Source: Neelides folsomi
Lineage: Eukaryota; Arthropoda; Collembola; Neelipleona; Neelidae
Reading direction: 5' to 3'
NCBI GenBank assembly: GCA_034687125.1
Contig: JAQGBZ010000241.1
Coordinates: 1-64,000 of the forward strand
DNA length: 64,000 bases
Position numbers and translations under genes: made by a program. Shown in pieces: positions 52,249 through 64,000 of the stretch. The stretch's first letter is position 1; each line of letters starts with the position of its first letter. Below the pieces are notes generated by a model. That model was not told where the DNA came from. It made no database searches and saw only the letters and a program-made list of their open reading frames with translations.

Positions 52249-53406
52249 TTTTCCTTGTCAAGCTCTTTCCTCCGTCTTACAACTCTTCATTCCAATGGAC
52301 CTGAAATAAAAACGAATGTTATTTTTTCCATTAATTTAAATTGAGTCTAGTACTAATGTCAGTTTTAATTGTACCTATTGTAAGATTAGGAGATTATTAT
52401 CCTCTTGAGGGCAAGTTTGATGGAAAACATCTTGCAAAATAATTAAAGGCTCTTCTATCTCTTATAGGATTTACATCTGTCTATCTCTATTTGCCTTTTA
52501 TCTTTTTACATAAGCAAATTCGCCCATTTTAGTCTGTTGATGAACCAATTTCGCAACCTAAACGTCAAACATAATGATTTAATGATAAATAAAATAACCA
52601 ACATTGACATAAGGTGAATAAGTTTTGAATAGCCATTAAATAAATAAATGTGGATTCGATTAATTAAAATGTGTTAATTAGTAGTACAAGACGGAGAATA
52701 TTTATTTAAATCAATTTTCCATTTACATTAAAAATGTAAACATGCTAGGTGTGTAAAATTACATTGCAATTTACATTACATATTACATAAATGAGAAGTA
52801 AAGCATCCTGTAGCATAATTTACATTTTTAATCTAATGTAAATACACAAAATTTAACTTAAATATGTTATTTTATAAAATCAACTTATTTTGCCTCAATA
52901 AGATTGCGAGCCGCAATTGTCATACAATTTCAAGTCTATCAATTTAAAATCCTTCGATGAATTGGAATCATGTAAATATGTCTTTTAGTCAGTTATTTTA
53001 AATATTTAGATTGGTTCAAAATACATAATTGAAACATTAAAAAAGTTCAAGGGTAACGACTCACACTTGACAAGGATAAAATAACAATTGAAATAGTTTA
53101 AACATTCAGTTAATAAAATTGAAAAAAGAAACAAATAAATAATATGATAAATCTTAAAAGAAAACGGAGCAAAAAATCCAATTATATAAATTGAATTGCG
53201 ATAAATTATTGAGTTTCAATGATTCAATTCAATAGGTCAGAATTAATTGAACACATCATCAAAATTAAGAGTCAAACTCCAGTAAAAAGTTTTTCAAAAA
53301 CTACATCTACGTTTGAGCATTTAATTGAAGGGATATTGGCAATGGTCACATTTGCTTGATTTAGCAATATTATGGAAAGGTGAAGAGTAACCTAAAATTG
53401 TGGATC
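52249..53406. other. Intergenic, AT-rich with a weak inverted repeat
   Basis: Separates the RABL6 start from the Rictor stop. TTTACATTAAAAATG near 52725 and its near-complement CATTTTTAATCTAATGTAAA near 52826 flank CATTAC-rich DNA and may be a small miniature element. No gene is seen. Confidence 0.4.
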
Positions 53407-56400
53407 CTATTTGAGGTCAACATAATCAGAATTGTCATCGTCGTCGTCGCTGCTCTCACCGAGTTCCCTGCTGGGCGGATCCATTTCTAGATCTTCAACA
53501 TCAAGAGAGTCAATGGTGTTTGCTCCTTGGTGAACTTCAATCACCGTTCCTGCCTCACTTTCAGTCATCTCGCTCTCGCTCATGCTGGTGAGTGACGAGG
53601 GCTCAGGGTCAGTCACCACATTGCTCGCTGCTGTGTAAAACTCCTCAAATGGAAGATCAAAAAATAGTTCTTGGAGAAATCGACGGATTAACAACCGGAC
53701 GTTATACTGGCTCAGAATCACGCAAAGCTCTGAATAGAGGCAAATGTCTTGAAATGCTTTTGGAAATCGTTGCTTCAATCTAAAAAATTTAACATTTACA
53801 ATTATTAATTTTATCAATACAATAATATGCATATTCTTAGTTTTATAAAACTAAAAAATCTCACAGATATTTAATAAATCTCATTTACCTCAGTAATCCT
53901 TGCTCGTTTGACTTTGCTCCCACACATGAGACCATGGCGGAAATCAATCGAAGAATTTCTTTTCTCAGCATATTTTTTCCTTCTTGGGAATCTGGAGCTA
54001 TTTTCTTCTTCACTCGTTCGACTCCTCCCCCGGATTCAAAACTACTTCCACTCATCACAGATCCAAGTGAAACCATTGAACTACGATTCGTTCCTTCACT
54101 CCCACCGCCTGAACACAAATTCGGATCCACTGGTTCATCTGCAATTTATTTTTATTACAAATTATTTTAATTTCTTTAAACAAGTTACAAGTATTGGGTC
54201 TTAATGTTTAATTATTTTAAATCACCATTTGGCTGCCACGGGTCTGGTTCCTTCAATTTGAGACATCCAAGACAGTTTTGAATTGTATGAAATTCAAAAA
54301 CATCTCCACCGGTGTTTCCTCCAGCCACTTCCCCATCAACTTCATCTGTGGTAAATTAATATTACCATATGTGATTGAATTGTAATTACAATTGAAAATA
54401 AATCAATATATTTATTATTAATCTTTACCCGAATTTAAATTTTTTCTTGCTGGTCGAATTGGAGCCTCAGCGAATATCATGCTAAAATCTCTTGGAAGAC
54501 AAAGACCCATAAAACATGGAATTTTATTCTCAGCTTCTGGTCTTAATCGAAACGATGGAGTCGACAATGACGTTAAGGAAGAATTGGCTCTTCTTAAATA
54601 CTTTGATTCGTTAAATAAATCTTTAGGGTTTAAAATGATTCCTGTGAGATTCCTATCAAGACTCCCAGTTTTAGGAAAGTCCTTCCGACTCCCCATAGGA
54701 TAAATGTCCGAGTCAGACATGTTGGGCATTCGTATCACCGGTTTTCGTATCATAGATCTGTATGCCATTGCTCCTGTAGGATTATTCGGCGACCCAAATC
54801 TCCCTGGGTCAGTTTGAGCTCGACTGCTCTGCTCCGTTCTCGACGGGCTCATATGAGTTGATATTAAAGATCCAACTGTGGTGGTTGCAATTGAAGCACT
54901 ACTCGGAATTGGACTCAATGTCTGAACATGAGAAACAGTCAATGTGTCCCCTTTTCCAAACGAGGAATCTGAAGATGAAACTCCGCTCGTTGTGGATTCC
55001 CCAACGCTGTCGGATCTTCTCGACCTCCAACTTCCTTTTCGTTCTACTTTTGATCCATTACTGCTCGAGAGGGTTGAAAACGGAGTTTTGGATTTAAAGC
55101 TGTCGTTTTTCTTATCACGGAAATTGTCATCGTTGTTCGATTCGGCCAAGCCCTGAGTAAAAAAGTTATTGGTTAGGTATATTGTTTTTTATATTTTATA
55201 ACACTTGAAAGAAACGCATTATCTATTCATAAACTACGTAATTAATTAGAATATTTGTAAATTCAATAAATTGATTAAACGACGTACTTGTGATTCACTA
55301 AAACTCCTTTGATGATGGAATAAAAATGTTTTTGATTCAGGTGGCTGTGATGATCTCCGTTCACTCATATCAAAATGATCGACGAGTTCATCTTCCATTA
55401 CAAAGAATCTCACACTATCATTGTCCCCATCCTCTTCTTCAAGAATATTTGAACATGTGTCTGTTCGAGATGTGTCAGATTCATTATCAGCTTCTGAGAA
55501 CATATTTGGAGTGACAACTTGTGGAGGCCAAAGTGGAAACATCTCATGATGACTCCTCGGCATCGCATGCCATCCGAACCGTTCCAATCTTAAAGCTCCT
55601 GCATGAGTCGTGGACAAGAGACACAAACAATGGAAAACGGTATGACGGACGGAAAGGATCGGACATGTCGCAGCAAGGTCGACCATCGCTTCAATCACAT
55701 CACCTTCTTCAAGGATAGAAATCCCTTCAGTGGAAGTCCCCATGTGACTCAAAGCCCAAAGAGCCGCTTTTAGTTCTCGGGTATCTTCCGGTGATTCGCA
55801 TCGTTCTTTCCTCACCGTATCCATTAGAAAATCAAGTTGACCAAGATCAAGTAAAATGTCCATGCCTGGCTTGTGTTGACACAACTGTCCGTACAAATGA
55901 GGAGGAACGAAGATGTTAATAAATTTGGATTGTTCAGTTGTTCGACTTGCTCTTTGAGGATATCGACCATCTTCACCCCTCCTAAGGGTTGAAACAGTAT
56001 CGCGAACAAGAACTTCAACAAGTTCAACATATCTATACAAAAATTACAAAATTGAGTTAAAATAATATTAATATAACATAATAATATAACATACATTAAA
56101 TGTAATAAGATTTTCTAATATCCAAATATCATATAATGTTAATTAACCTTTTATTGAAGACAGTAGTCCATTTGAGTATTTCTTTCTTTAAAAAATTAGC
56201 TTCGACTAGAAACTTGAACCCTGAGGGAAGTGAGAGAAATGTAATGAGAAGAAGAAGACCACGATCACCCAAATGGCTCAAAGTAGGACGTAGAGAAATG
56301 AGAGATTCCAGAAGCATCTAAAGTTAATTAATTTCATAAATAATATTTATCAAGCATTGAATAAGTGTTAAATAATATTTAATAACTAATGATAGGTTAC

Positions 56401-59400
56401 TTTGTCATGGACTGCTTCTTCCGCAATGTGTAGGGCAGCAAGAGAAACAGTTCTTGTTTTATCTCTCATTTGATTCACTAACAGTTCCATTACCCATTTT
56501 CCAAAGTCAGGCATGGGGAGTTTGAGTCTTACGAGTACTCGAAGGAACTGTGTAGCATAAAGTCTTGTTCGTTCAAAAGGAGACTCCAAAGCAGCTCCCA
56601 AAACTCTCCGACAACATTCATTCCCATAAAATAGAGAAGAAATGACAAGTTTGGAGTAAATTTCATTCCCAACTCCAACAACTAAATGGAGTAATCTCTC
56701 AAAAAGTCCACCAACATCCAAAACCCTCGCTCCTTTTTCCTTCTCACTCAGCTTCCCAATGAAGAGGAAATAAGCATATGAGAGAGTGTTTTCAACTCTG
56801 CCAGGACTCAACGTACAAAGGAAAGGATTGTCCCGATGGGCAATGAGTTCATCAAGTTGAGCTCCAATGTCAGCAAGGAATTCTTCGAGCAAAGTTGCTC
56901 CACTGAAATTTTCACATTCTTCAGCTAAAAAATGAACGAAGACAAGACCAGTACGAGACCAAAATTTCCCAGCTTCTTTTCCTGCTTCAATTCGTCCAAA
57001 AACATTATTGGAAGGTTTGAAAAAGTCGAGAAGTCGTCGAAGGAAGGAACGCCAAGCAGAGTCTTCTACTCTTTTCAATGGGCCAGGAGCCCAACGAAGA
57101 AGGGCGTAAATTGTTTCCCATGCCCATGTAAATGGATCTTTTGAATATAAAACTCCAGATTCTTTCAAATACTTATTTGGATTTCCTTCCATGTCTTTCT
57201 TCAAAATCTAAAAGTTAATCCGTTCAAATTATTACCTTCTTTATTTAAAAAACTTGAATATAATTAAAATGTATTTAGTTATCGTTTTCCCATAAGCCTT
57301 TTTATTCAACTATAATAGTACTAAAATTGGTATGCATCGTGATTTTAAAAAATAAGTACATATTTCATATTATATTCTTACATGACTTGTCTGAACTTGA
57401 CCGAGTCGATCCACAAATTTTTCTTGGTTTTTTCCACATGTCGCTCCAGCAAATTGAGCTTGCTGTGTGAGAAAAAGCGAATGAGGAGTTGGAGGTCGAG
57501 CTTTAATTTTTTGAAGTGCTGAAAGAACTGAAATAGCTTCTAATGCTCTATGTTGTTTCATTTGGATATTGGCAGATGTATGAGGAGTTGTTTGAGTCGC
57601 TAAAGCATGTCGAAACAAACTAGGTGTTGCTTCACTCGGATCGAAACAAGGAATTGGAAGATATTGGTCTACCAGAGAAAGAAGTTCACCCAAAAGAACA
57701 GTCGCTCGCACAGACAAAAATGTATCAGATGATACGATGACTTCCACAAGAGCATCTAATAACCCTCGACGAGCAAAACAGAAAACTAATAACGCCATGT
57801 GATTCGCCGTGACATTCGGTCTATTTAAAAAACAAAAATCAATTGCCTTTAATAATTAAGTCTATTAAAATAGGCAATTCCAAACTGGAACAGAATGCGA
57901 AAATATTTACGTATGATGAGCAAGGTGTGGAAAAATGTCTTCAGCTTCAGCGACTACGAAACCCTCTTGAAGTCTCCAAGATTCTTTGGGTGCCGAAGCG
58001 TCAACTGCAGTGAGAGCAACCGAAACTTCATCAGTCCAAGTAGGAAATTTGAGTCCAACAATCTCACAAATCAATTCTAATATTGTTCTCTGCAAATAAG
58101 TAATGGATTTATTAATTTTAATTCTCATTAATTAATTAATATTTAAATAAGTAATTGCCGAAATGATTTTGAATGATTGCAATAATTAATTCAATTACTC
58201 TAATTTCATGTTGTTCAATGTAGAGAGCATCAACGAGCGATTGAAGATCGCAATCATCGCTTTGACAAAAGTGTGCAATGCCACTCCATGAGCGAAGAAT
58301 CGTTCCAATAGCTGTCTTCGAAGCTCGATAGCCAACTTCTCTCTCGTCACTGATTACAAATAAAAAAAAATTTAATTTTGAATATATGTAGATGTAAATT
58401 ACGAAATAGTGTTTTTTAAATCGCTTACATCTCTTTATCAGGAAGTTCAACAGGGGAGTGTTTGAAGTGTAAATCGGTGAGTGGAGCAAGAAGAGAACCG
58501 AGAGCTACTCGGGAAGCGTCTCTCGTTAATGGAACATTGAGAAGGTGAAGGACGCTTCCAAGAAGGGCTTCAAGAACCATAGGAGAAGAACAAGAAAGAA
58601 CATTGTGCAGAATCACTCGCACACCACCGCATTCAATGAGCTGATGAGGATTGAGAAGAGCAAGTTGACAAAGCATTGACAAGCTCCAACGATGTAATTT
58701 GTCTTGTTCTTCAACTCCGTCAAAACCAATTGCCACAACTGCACGACCCAATGGAGGTCCAAAGAAATTGGCTCCATTTGGAATCGACATCATCTAAAAA
58801 TTAATAGGCGTTTAAATAAAATATGTTCAGATATCTTATACCCAAATAAATTATATTCAATTGGTAATTGAGGCTCAATGAACTATCATTAAGTAATGAA
58901 TGTGTTAGTTAATATTAACTTACTTTTTGACAAAAGCGAGCGACTTGTAACCGTTCAGCTGAATTGTTCAATACAAAATCTAGTGATCTGACTAGAAGAA
59001 ATGGAATTCCTGCAGCTTCAACAGCAGCTAAATCCCCTTCTTTGGTAACTAAATATCGTAATGCCCGAATTGCTGCCGCACGGACAACGGTCGCATCTTG
59101 AACAAGACACACCCGAAGACTACGATAATTCAACATATTAATTTACAGATCAATTCGTATGAAAATGATAAAGAAAATTGTAAAAATTAAAGTTAGAATA
59201 ACAATAATTTATGGATGTACCAAAAACAAATGTCTTGAGTAGAAAACCCCAAATCATGTTTAGCCCCAGAAGCTGATATTTTTTGAAGAAATTTGACAAA
59301 TGCGTTCAAGTAAGCCAATCGTCGCCCTTTCGTAACTCCTTCCTTTTTCGAGATGTTTCGCAATATTTCACAAACGACAACTTTCGAATCTGAGAACAAA

Positions 59401-59703
59401 AATGACATTTAAATTAATTTTAAAAGAGTTTAATTTTGATAATCATTTTTATAAAATAAAAAAATACCTTTATTGAAATCCAACCCAACATCGTCACCAG
59501 TCTCACGTCTTTCGACTATAAATATAAAATAGAAACTCATATTAAGCAATATCAATACAATTATTTTTAACTGGTCACAGTCACAGAAAGATAATTAATA
59601 TTAGCTTACCACGTGCAGGAAATTTGGCGGTGTTAGCTGACGGCGGTGCAAATCGCCCGACCCGCCCTGTACTCCCCTTCTTCTTGTAGGGCCACTCACT
59701 CAT
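53407..59703 (-). CDS. RICTOR: Rictor, defining scaffold subunit of mTOR complex 2
   Basis: Scaffold of mTORC2, which phosphorylates AGC kinases such as Akt and shapes the actin cytoskeleton. Fifteen exons in transcript order: 59703-59610, 59515-59468, 59389-59221, 59119-58924, 58793-58429, 58349-58199, 58089-57911, 57820-57382, 57207-56401, 56317-56148, 56032-55288, 55152-54429, 54345-54226, 54138-53889, 53779-53407. Phases agree throughout, for 1,609 residues, close to human Rictor (1,708). Diagnostic stretches: VRAAAIRALRYL, GYRASKTAIGTILRSWSGI, SWRLQEGFVVAEAEDIFPH, SVRATVLLGELL, RLYATQFLRVLVRLKLP, LSHLGDRGLLLLITFLSLP, HLYGQLCQHKPGMDILL, LKAALWALSHMGTS and RLLIRRFLQELFFDLPFEEFY. The body is armadillo/HEAT-type helical. 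A serine-rich disordered segment (about residues 1130-1370) and an acidic tail (SSDDDDDNSDYVDLK) follow. A complete and apparently intact gene. Confidence 0.96.
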
Positions 59704-60772
59704 GATTAAGGCTTAAAAGAGCCAATAACCTTAAGGTCAACTCCATCCCCGACCTCTTCCTCCCACAGTATTGGCCTTATTAAGAGGGGAAAGAGATTTA
59801 GAAAAAATTACGGTTGATAAATAAACTGATGTGAATGACTTCTTTATTGACGAAGAGAGGTCGAATTGGCTCAAATCCCTCGCGCTCCGAAACCTTTATT
59901 TATCCACATTATAAAACCAAGTTTCATTTATCCCCCCCATTTCAACCCTTTCCTAATTTGATAAGGAGGATAAGTAAAATAATGCAAATTATACCTATAG
60001 ACGATTTCAATTATTTGAAGAAACTTCTTGCATGCTTTTAGATTGTACATTATGTTTATCCAAAATTGACAAACATTAATTAAATTATCGAAAATATTAA
60101 AAAATAATTACCTTCAATATAAAGATCCCAATGATATGAGTACGTCACGTTTAACGATTAAAGTATTTTTAAGCCTTTCCAACATTATTGCTTTTACATA
60201 TACAATTTTAAACTTTAATCTTAATCGTAATTGTAAGCATAATGGAAGGCTTTTATAGCTAGACTTGTTATGGCTTAAGAAATTAGATAAACAAAAACAA
60301 CTATGAGTATTTTCACATTCTTAAATATGCATATTGAGTAGCACATCCATACATTGGTTAATATCAAATTACATAGATAAGTAAACAGGGTAGACCCTAC
60401 CAGCTTTGATGAATTGATGGATGATAACAAAATAACAACTCTGAATTATAAGTTCCAATTTAGTCATCTCATTAGCTAACATGTTTGCATTTACTCAAAT
60501 TACACTTCATACATTGAAACATTTAGAGCCAACTCTGTCTTCTAAAAGCTTATACTTAATGCCTACTGATATTAATAAGTAAGAATCCTATTTAGCTTCC
60601 CAATTCATTCAAATAAGTACAAATAGTGATACTTATTTCACTTATCAAAGTGGTTTCTAGTTAGTTCTATGAACGCCTTAAGTGATATTCGTAATACTTA
60701 TAATCACTTTGTTTAACGAGGAAGCTTCTCTTTCTATCATGTTTTATTTATAATAAGAACTACATAGCTAAG
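59704..60772. other. Rictor upstream region, no gene seen
   Basis: About 1 kb of AT-rich DNA before the mariner relic. A 68-codon plus frame at 59835-60041 shows nothing recognisable. The first 120 bases upstream of the Rictor ATG are GC-richer and probably carry its promoter and leader. Confidence 0.45.
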
Positions 60773-60774
60773 TA

Positions 60775-61335
60775 CAGGGAGGGCCATAAGTATCTTTCTT
60801 TTTTTAATGGGCAACCATTTTAATGTGATTAAATATAAAAATCTTTAAACATCGGCGATTTAAGCTAAATATATTCATCTACAATGAAACAAACTAAAAA
60901 GGTCAAAGCATAAATAAATGACAGCTACTTTTCTTTGAGAAAGCGCGAACTTTGGAACGCAATGGATAGGACGAGGCGCTTTTCAATGGCCTCGACGCTC
61001 TCCAGATCTCACTCCCTTGGACTTATTTTTATGGGGTTTTGTCAAAAGCAAGGTTAACGCCAAGATTCCATCAATACTTGATGAAATCAGGCTGGAATAG
61101 TCGAAGCGTTTGCAGAAGTTCAGGTTGCTATGTGCAAACATGCATGTGAAGCTGTCGTTTGTTTGCGTTTGCAACGCTGCCTCGAAGCTGATGGAGCTCA
61201 AGTGACAAAATAATGTTACTGAATATATTATATAATATATAAGCATTACCATTGCCAAATCTTAGAAAAATTGGTTAAAGATTAAAAGAGATACGAGCCG
61301 ATTAAAAAAAAGAAAGATACTTATGGCCCTCCCTG
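60775..61335 (+). mobile_element. Internally deleted mariner-family DNA transposon with intact terminal inverted repeats
   Basis: The ends are CAGGGAGGGCCATAAGTATC followed by TTTCTTTTTTTAAT, and the reverse complement at the right differs only by one extra T in the run. The inverted repeats are about 34 bases. TA dinucleotides at 60773-60774 and 61336-61337 are the expected target duplication. Inside, a plus-strand frame from about 60945 to a TAG at 61098 reads QWIGRGAFQW, PRRSPDLTPLDLFLWGF and VKSKVNAK, the C-terminal mariner transposase signature with the last catalytic aspartate in SPDLTP. The 5' two thirds of the transposase are gone, so it can move only with enzyme from another copy. 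Near-identical ends suggest recent activity. Confidence 0.9.
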
Positions 61336-61337
61336 TA

Positions 61338-62167
61338 TATAAGATTTATATCTACTTACAATGGCATAGAGGTAATTCAAAGAGAGAGACAAAGAAGAGT
61401 TTTTTGCATTAAACTTGCATCAAATGTCAAACTTAAACGCAAGCTGGATAGAGGCATTATTATTGAAACACCAGTGTCGGTGTGGTCGTCGGTTAGCGTG
61501 AAGAATGACAGTAAACAGGCTTGAAGGAGGAAATGTCTATAAAACTTATGAACTTTCTATGTACTTTCTATGAATTTGGAATAGATAAAAAGTAATAGTG
61601 AACAGCCTAAGAAGTTTCGATTTTCTCCGTGTCCGAGTTTCGGACTCGATGATGAATATGCCACATTGAATATTTCATGTCACTTTGATAGGAAAGTATG
61701 GATCAATACGATGCTCTTCAATTTCCGAATACCAATGTTCAAAACCCACATTCAATCACCAACAAAAGAATACCTATACAACATTCAAGCATATTGCAAA
61801 TAACAAAGAATAAAACAACAAGCTACTATACATAAAAGCCCAACAACCTCAGACCAGAACCAGAACCTCAACACCGCTCGTTCCTAAGACCTAAAATTAT
61901 TTTCCTCTTCATTTATCATTAACCCCAAAATCTAATTTACATAAATAAATGTCTTTAAAATACAAGAGTTATTTAAAATAAAAGAGTTACTCTAATACAA
62001 AAGTTATTTTATAAAGTTATTAATACAAAAGTGATCAAATATAAAAAATAATTAAAGTTGCAATTGCAAAGAATTTTGAAATGCACATTGTGAGTTCAAT
62101 TAATCCCAACGAAGAAAGTTATTGGAAGTGGAAAGTGAAACAGTGAGGGAAAAAATGACAGTTGTAG
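61338..62167. other. Intergenic and leader of the next gene
   Basis: No gene. A short upstream open frame at 62155-62202 (MTVVDEDDEEGRTSK) starts 13 bases before, and overlaps, the start of the 198-residue frame in another phase. Confidence 0.45.
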
Positions 62168-62764
62168 ATGAAGATGACGAAGAAGGTCGAACCTCGAAGT
62201 GAGAAAATGGACCGTGTTAGGATGAGAGACTTGAGAGACTCACCTGACACTTTTCGACACCGTCCACCGACTCCGCCGATCCTTCATTTCACCACAAGGA
62301 GCAACAATAGTGTGAACAATGCCTTCACCAACATTCCACCTCGACGGGATTTCTTGGAACCGAACGTCTACGTCCGAGGGAAAGAACGCCGAAGGAGCCA
62401 AAGGGAAGATTACAGCGGAATTCTTACAAGGATTGATATGAGCATTCGGACCAAATTCGGGGACTGGGCGACCTTGGACGAAGAGGAGTTTGGAAGACCG
62501 CAGAGGAAAAAGAAACAACCCCAGGTTCAATTACTTGACCCCGAAAAGAAATGTGCCAAAAGGGTGAATTTGCCCGCATTGTACAAATCGTACGACATGG
62601 TCTCCTCAGACGCTGGGCGCAATGAACCAATGGGTCTAAGCAAAGACAACGACGATCCAAATTCAATTCTCAGTCAAGCAAAGTTGACATTGACTCAAGT
62701 TCAACCAGTGTTCAGAAAAGATCATCAAAACCTGTCATATTCACCCTTTAAACCTTACTCTTGA
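62168..62764 (+). CDS. Unrecognised intronless basic protein
   Basis: A single 198-residue open frame starting MKMTKKVEPRSEKMDRVRMR; I do not recognise it. It is basic and polar, without signal peptide or membrane segment. Composition and GC content are coding-like compared with the flanks. Notable phrases are RHRPPTPPILHF (a proline motif), RDFLEPNVYVRGKERRR, IDMSIRTKFGDWATLDEEEF, RPQRKKKQ (possible nuclear signal), and a C-terminal serine/proline tail ending SYSPFKPYS. It lies between the mariner relic and the MACROD gene. An out-of-frame upstream ATG may dampen translation. It may be lineage-specific; absence of introns could mean a retrocopy, but no poly(A) tail is visible. Confidence 0.65.
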   Translation: MKMTKKVEPRSEKMDRVRMRDLRDSPDTFRHRPPTPPILHFTTRSNNSVNNAFTNIPPRRDFLEPNVYVRGKERRRSQREDYSGILTRIDMSIRTKFGDWATLDEEEFGRPQRKKKQPQVQLLDPEKKCAKRVNLPALYKSYDMVSSDAGRNEPMGLSKDNDDPNSILSQAKLTLTQVQPVFRKDHQNLSYSPFKPYS

Positions 62765-63431
62765 TATATTAATTTCCAACTTTAAGATCGGTGGTGAATC
62801 ATTTTAAATTATCCATACAATATAAGCTGGTGCTATAAATTTTCATATTTTAATTGTAAATTGTAAAGTTGCTCACTTCTGTGCGATTAATAGATTATTA
62901 AATAAGAATGAAACTACTAAAACATACCATAATAATTTCAATACATCAAGAACCGCGTTTAAATTATAATTTCATAATGCATATTTGGCCATATTAATAC
63001 ATAATTTCCATTTTAGTAAGACAATACAATTGTAATTTTTACTTTAATTAATATTTACCTAATTAAAATATGAGCGATAATAAAAAATTATATTAATTAG
63101 CTCAAATATTAAGCCAAAAGGAGCTGGTGGGGCTGTGTGAGAAGTATAGCAGGAGCGAGAACAAATCTCTGCTCATCTTCATCCCAATGCAAATTCATTG
63201 CGATTGCAATTTTAATTCTCATATATAAATCCAGATTCAAAAGTTGTCAGTTGCTTAAATCCACGTTTCAGGCTTCACTTACAACACCGGCTCCGGGTAA
63301 ATTTACTTTTATTGATCCAATAAAAAATATTTTTAACATTCAACATTAAAGATGCAAGCTGGTGCTCAATAATTATTGTTTCATCACTAGATTGTCATTA
63401 AAAATAGAGAGTAAAAATAAGAATTTTTACA
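62765..63431. other. Intergenic and MACROD leader
   Basis: AT-rich, with a GC-richer patch at about 63118-63180 (GGAGCTGGTGGGGCTGTGTG) that may be the promoter or first untranslated exon of the macrodomain gene. An open frame at 63137-63349 lacks an ATG start and is not called. Confidence 0.4.
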
Positions 63432-64000
63432 ATGTCGGCTGGAGGAGCATTCACTAAAGCGAAAGGTATTCATTGTGCATTTTAATATCTTTGATAAATA
63501 GTAAACCATTTCATTTAAATAATTAACATAATTGAATGAAAGATAATTAATTCATCATTTTATTTCCAGATTTTTACATGTTAATGAATATTGCCGAGAA
63601 ACGAGGATCTTACAAATGTAAAGATAAATTCGTCGAATTATCTCAGGTTAAAACTTGGACACAGTCAGAGTTTGATGAACCTTTAGGTAAAATAAATTAA
63701 TAACTACTAACATTAACATACATTTAATAGCCTACTCAAATATCTAATTATAATCTTTAAAATTAACTTTTATACAGATCACTCCAAGAAGTTCCAAGTT
63801 CGGACAGATTTGAATGATAAAATATCATTGTGGCAGGGAGACATCACAGCCCTCGAAATTGATGCTATTGTCAATGCTGCTAATAAAAAGTGCTTGGGTG
63901 GTGGCGGAGGTAAATTAATAGGATAATTAAAATAGGAGGCAATGATTAAATTTTAAAACCCTTTACATTTAAAAAGTGGACGGAGCTATTCATTCAGCAG
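63432..64000 (+). CDS. MACROD: MACROD-type macrodomain ADP-ribose hydrolase, 5' part only
   Basis: Removes mono-ADP-ribose from proteins and deacetylates O-acetyl-ADP-ribose. Exons 63432-63465, 63570-63686, 63778-63909 and 63977 onward join in phase; the window ends inside the fourth. The start [11 protein letters not shown] leads to a short N-terminal region ([19 protein letters not shown]), as in MACROD2, then the macrodomain: [29 protein letters not shown] and VDGAIHSA. The ligand-binding NAAN and the GGGGVDGxIH loop are intact. No mitochondrial presequence is seen with this start, unlike MACROD1. The remaining macrodomain exons must lie to the right. Confidence 0.93.

Noticed and set aside
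63137-63349. Frame upstream of MACROD that could be a mitochondrial presequence
   Set aside because: It begins without an ATG and ends in a stop before the clear MACROD start at 63432, so it cannot be continuous with it.

Overview
The window is an AT-rich, intron-bearing animal genome segment. Coding exons are split by mostly short GT-AG introns, often 50 to 150 bp, with T/A-rich acceptors ending in TTAG, TTTAG or TTCAG. Every recognisable gene is a conserved metazoan gene. The mix suggests an invertebrate, most likely an arthropod or other ecdysozoan: Flamingo cadherin, an ankyrin/WGR/PARP protein of the nematode PME-5 type, Rictor, RABL6, PHAX, a secreted CAP protein and a mariner relic. 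The species cannot be fixed from this sequence. There are no operons, CRISPR arrays or bacterial features.

Layout. 1-2484: left-edge repeats and the upstream region of the first gene, with one isolated cadherin-linker-like exon candidate near 1.03 kb. 2485-18680 (+): a complete Flamingo/Starry night (CELSR) gene in 28 coding exons, about 2,947 residues, in frame throughout. 18681-26170: long non-coding stretch with two GC-rich islands and a small cysteine-rich exon candidate on the minus strand. 26171-32787 (+): an unrecognised protein of about 602 residues with one C-terminal membrane segment. 35337-36951 (+): PHAX. 37378-37662: a near-perfect fold-back repeat. 39464-40352 (+): a secreted CAP-domain protein with its own TATA box. 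40985-48679 (-): a 2,272-residue ankyrin/WGR/PARP enzyme. 50024-52248 (-): RABL6. 53407-59703 (-): Rictor, the mTORC2 subunit. 60775-61335: an internally deleted mariner element with intact terminal inverted repeats. 62168-62764 (+): an unrecognised intronless 198-residue protein. 63432-64000 (+): the first exons of a MACROD-type macrodomain hydrolase, cut by the window edge.

Functional links. The genes look like unrelated housekeeping and signalling neighbours: planar cell polarity, snRNA export, ADP-ribosylation, small GTPase and mTORC2. The one suggestive pairing is an ADP-ribose writer (the PARP) and an ADP-ribose eraser (MACROD) about 15 kb apart, with RABL6 and Rictor between them. No wholly new system is evident. 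The best leads are the unrecognised tail-membrane protein, the cysteine-rich exon near 25.2 kb, the orphan cadherin-linker exon, and the two young-looking inverted-repeat elements.
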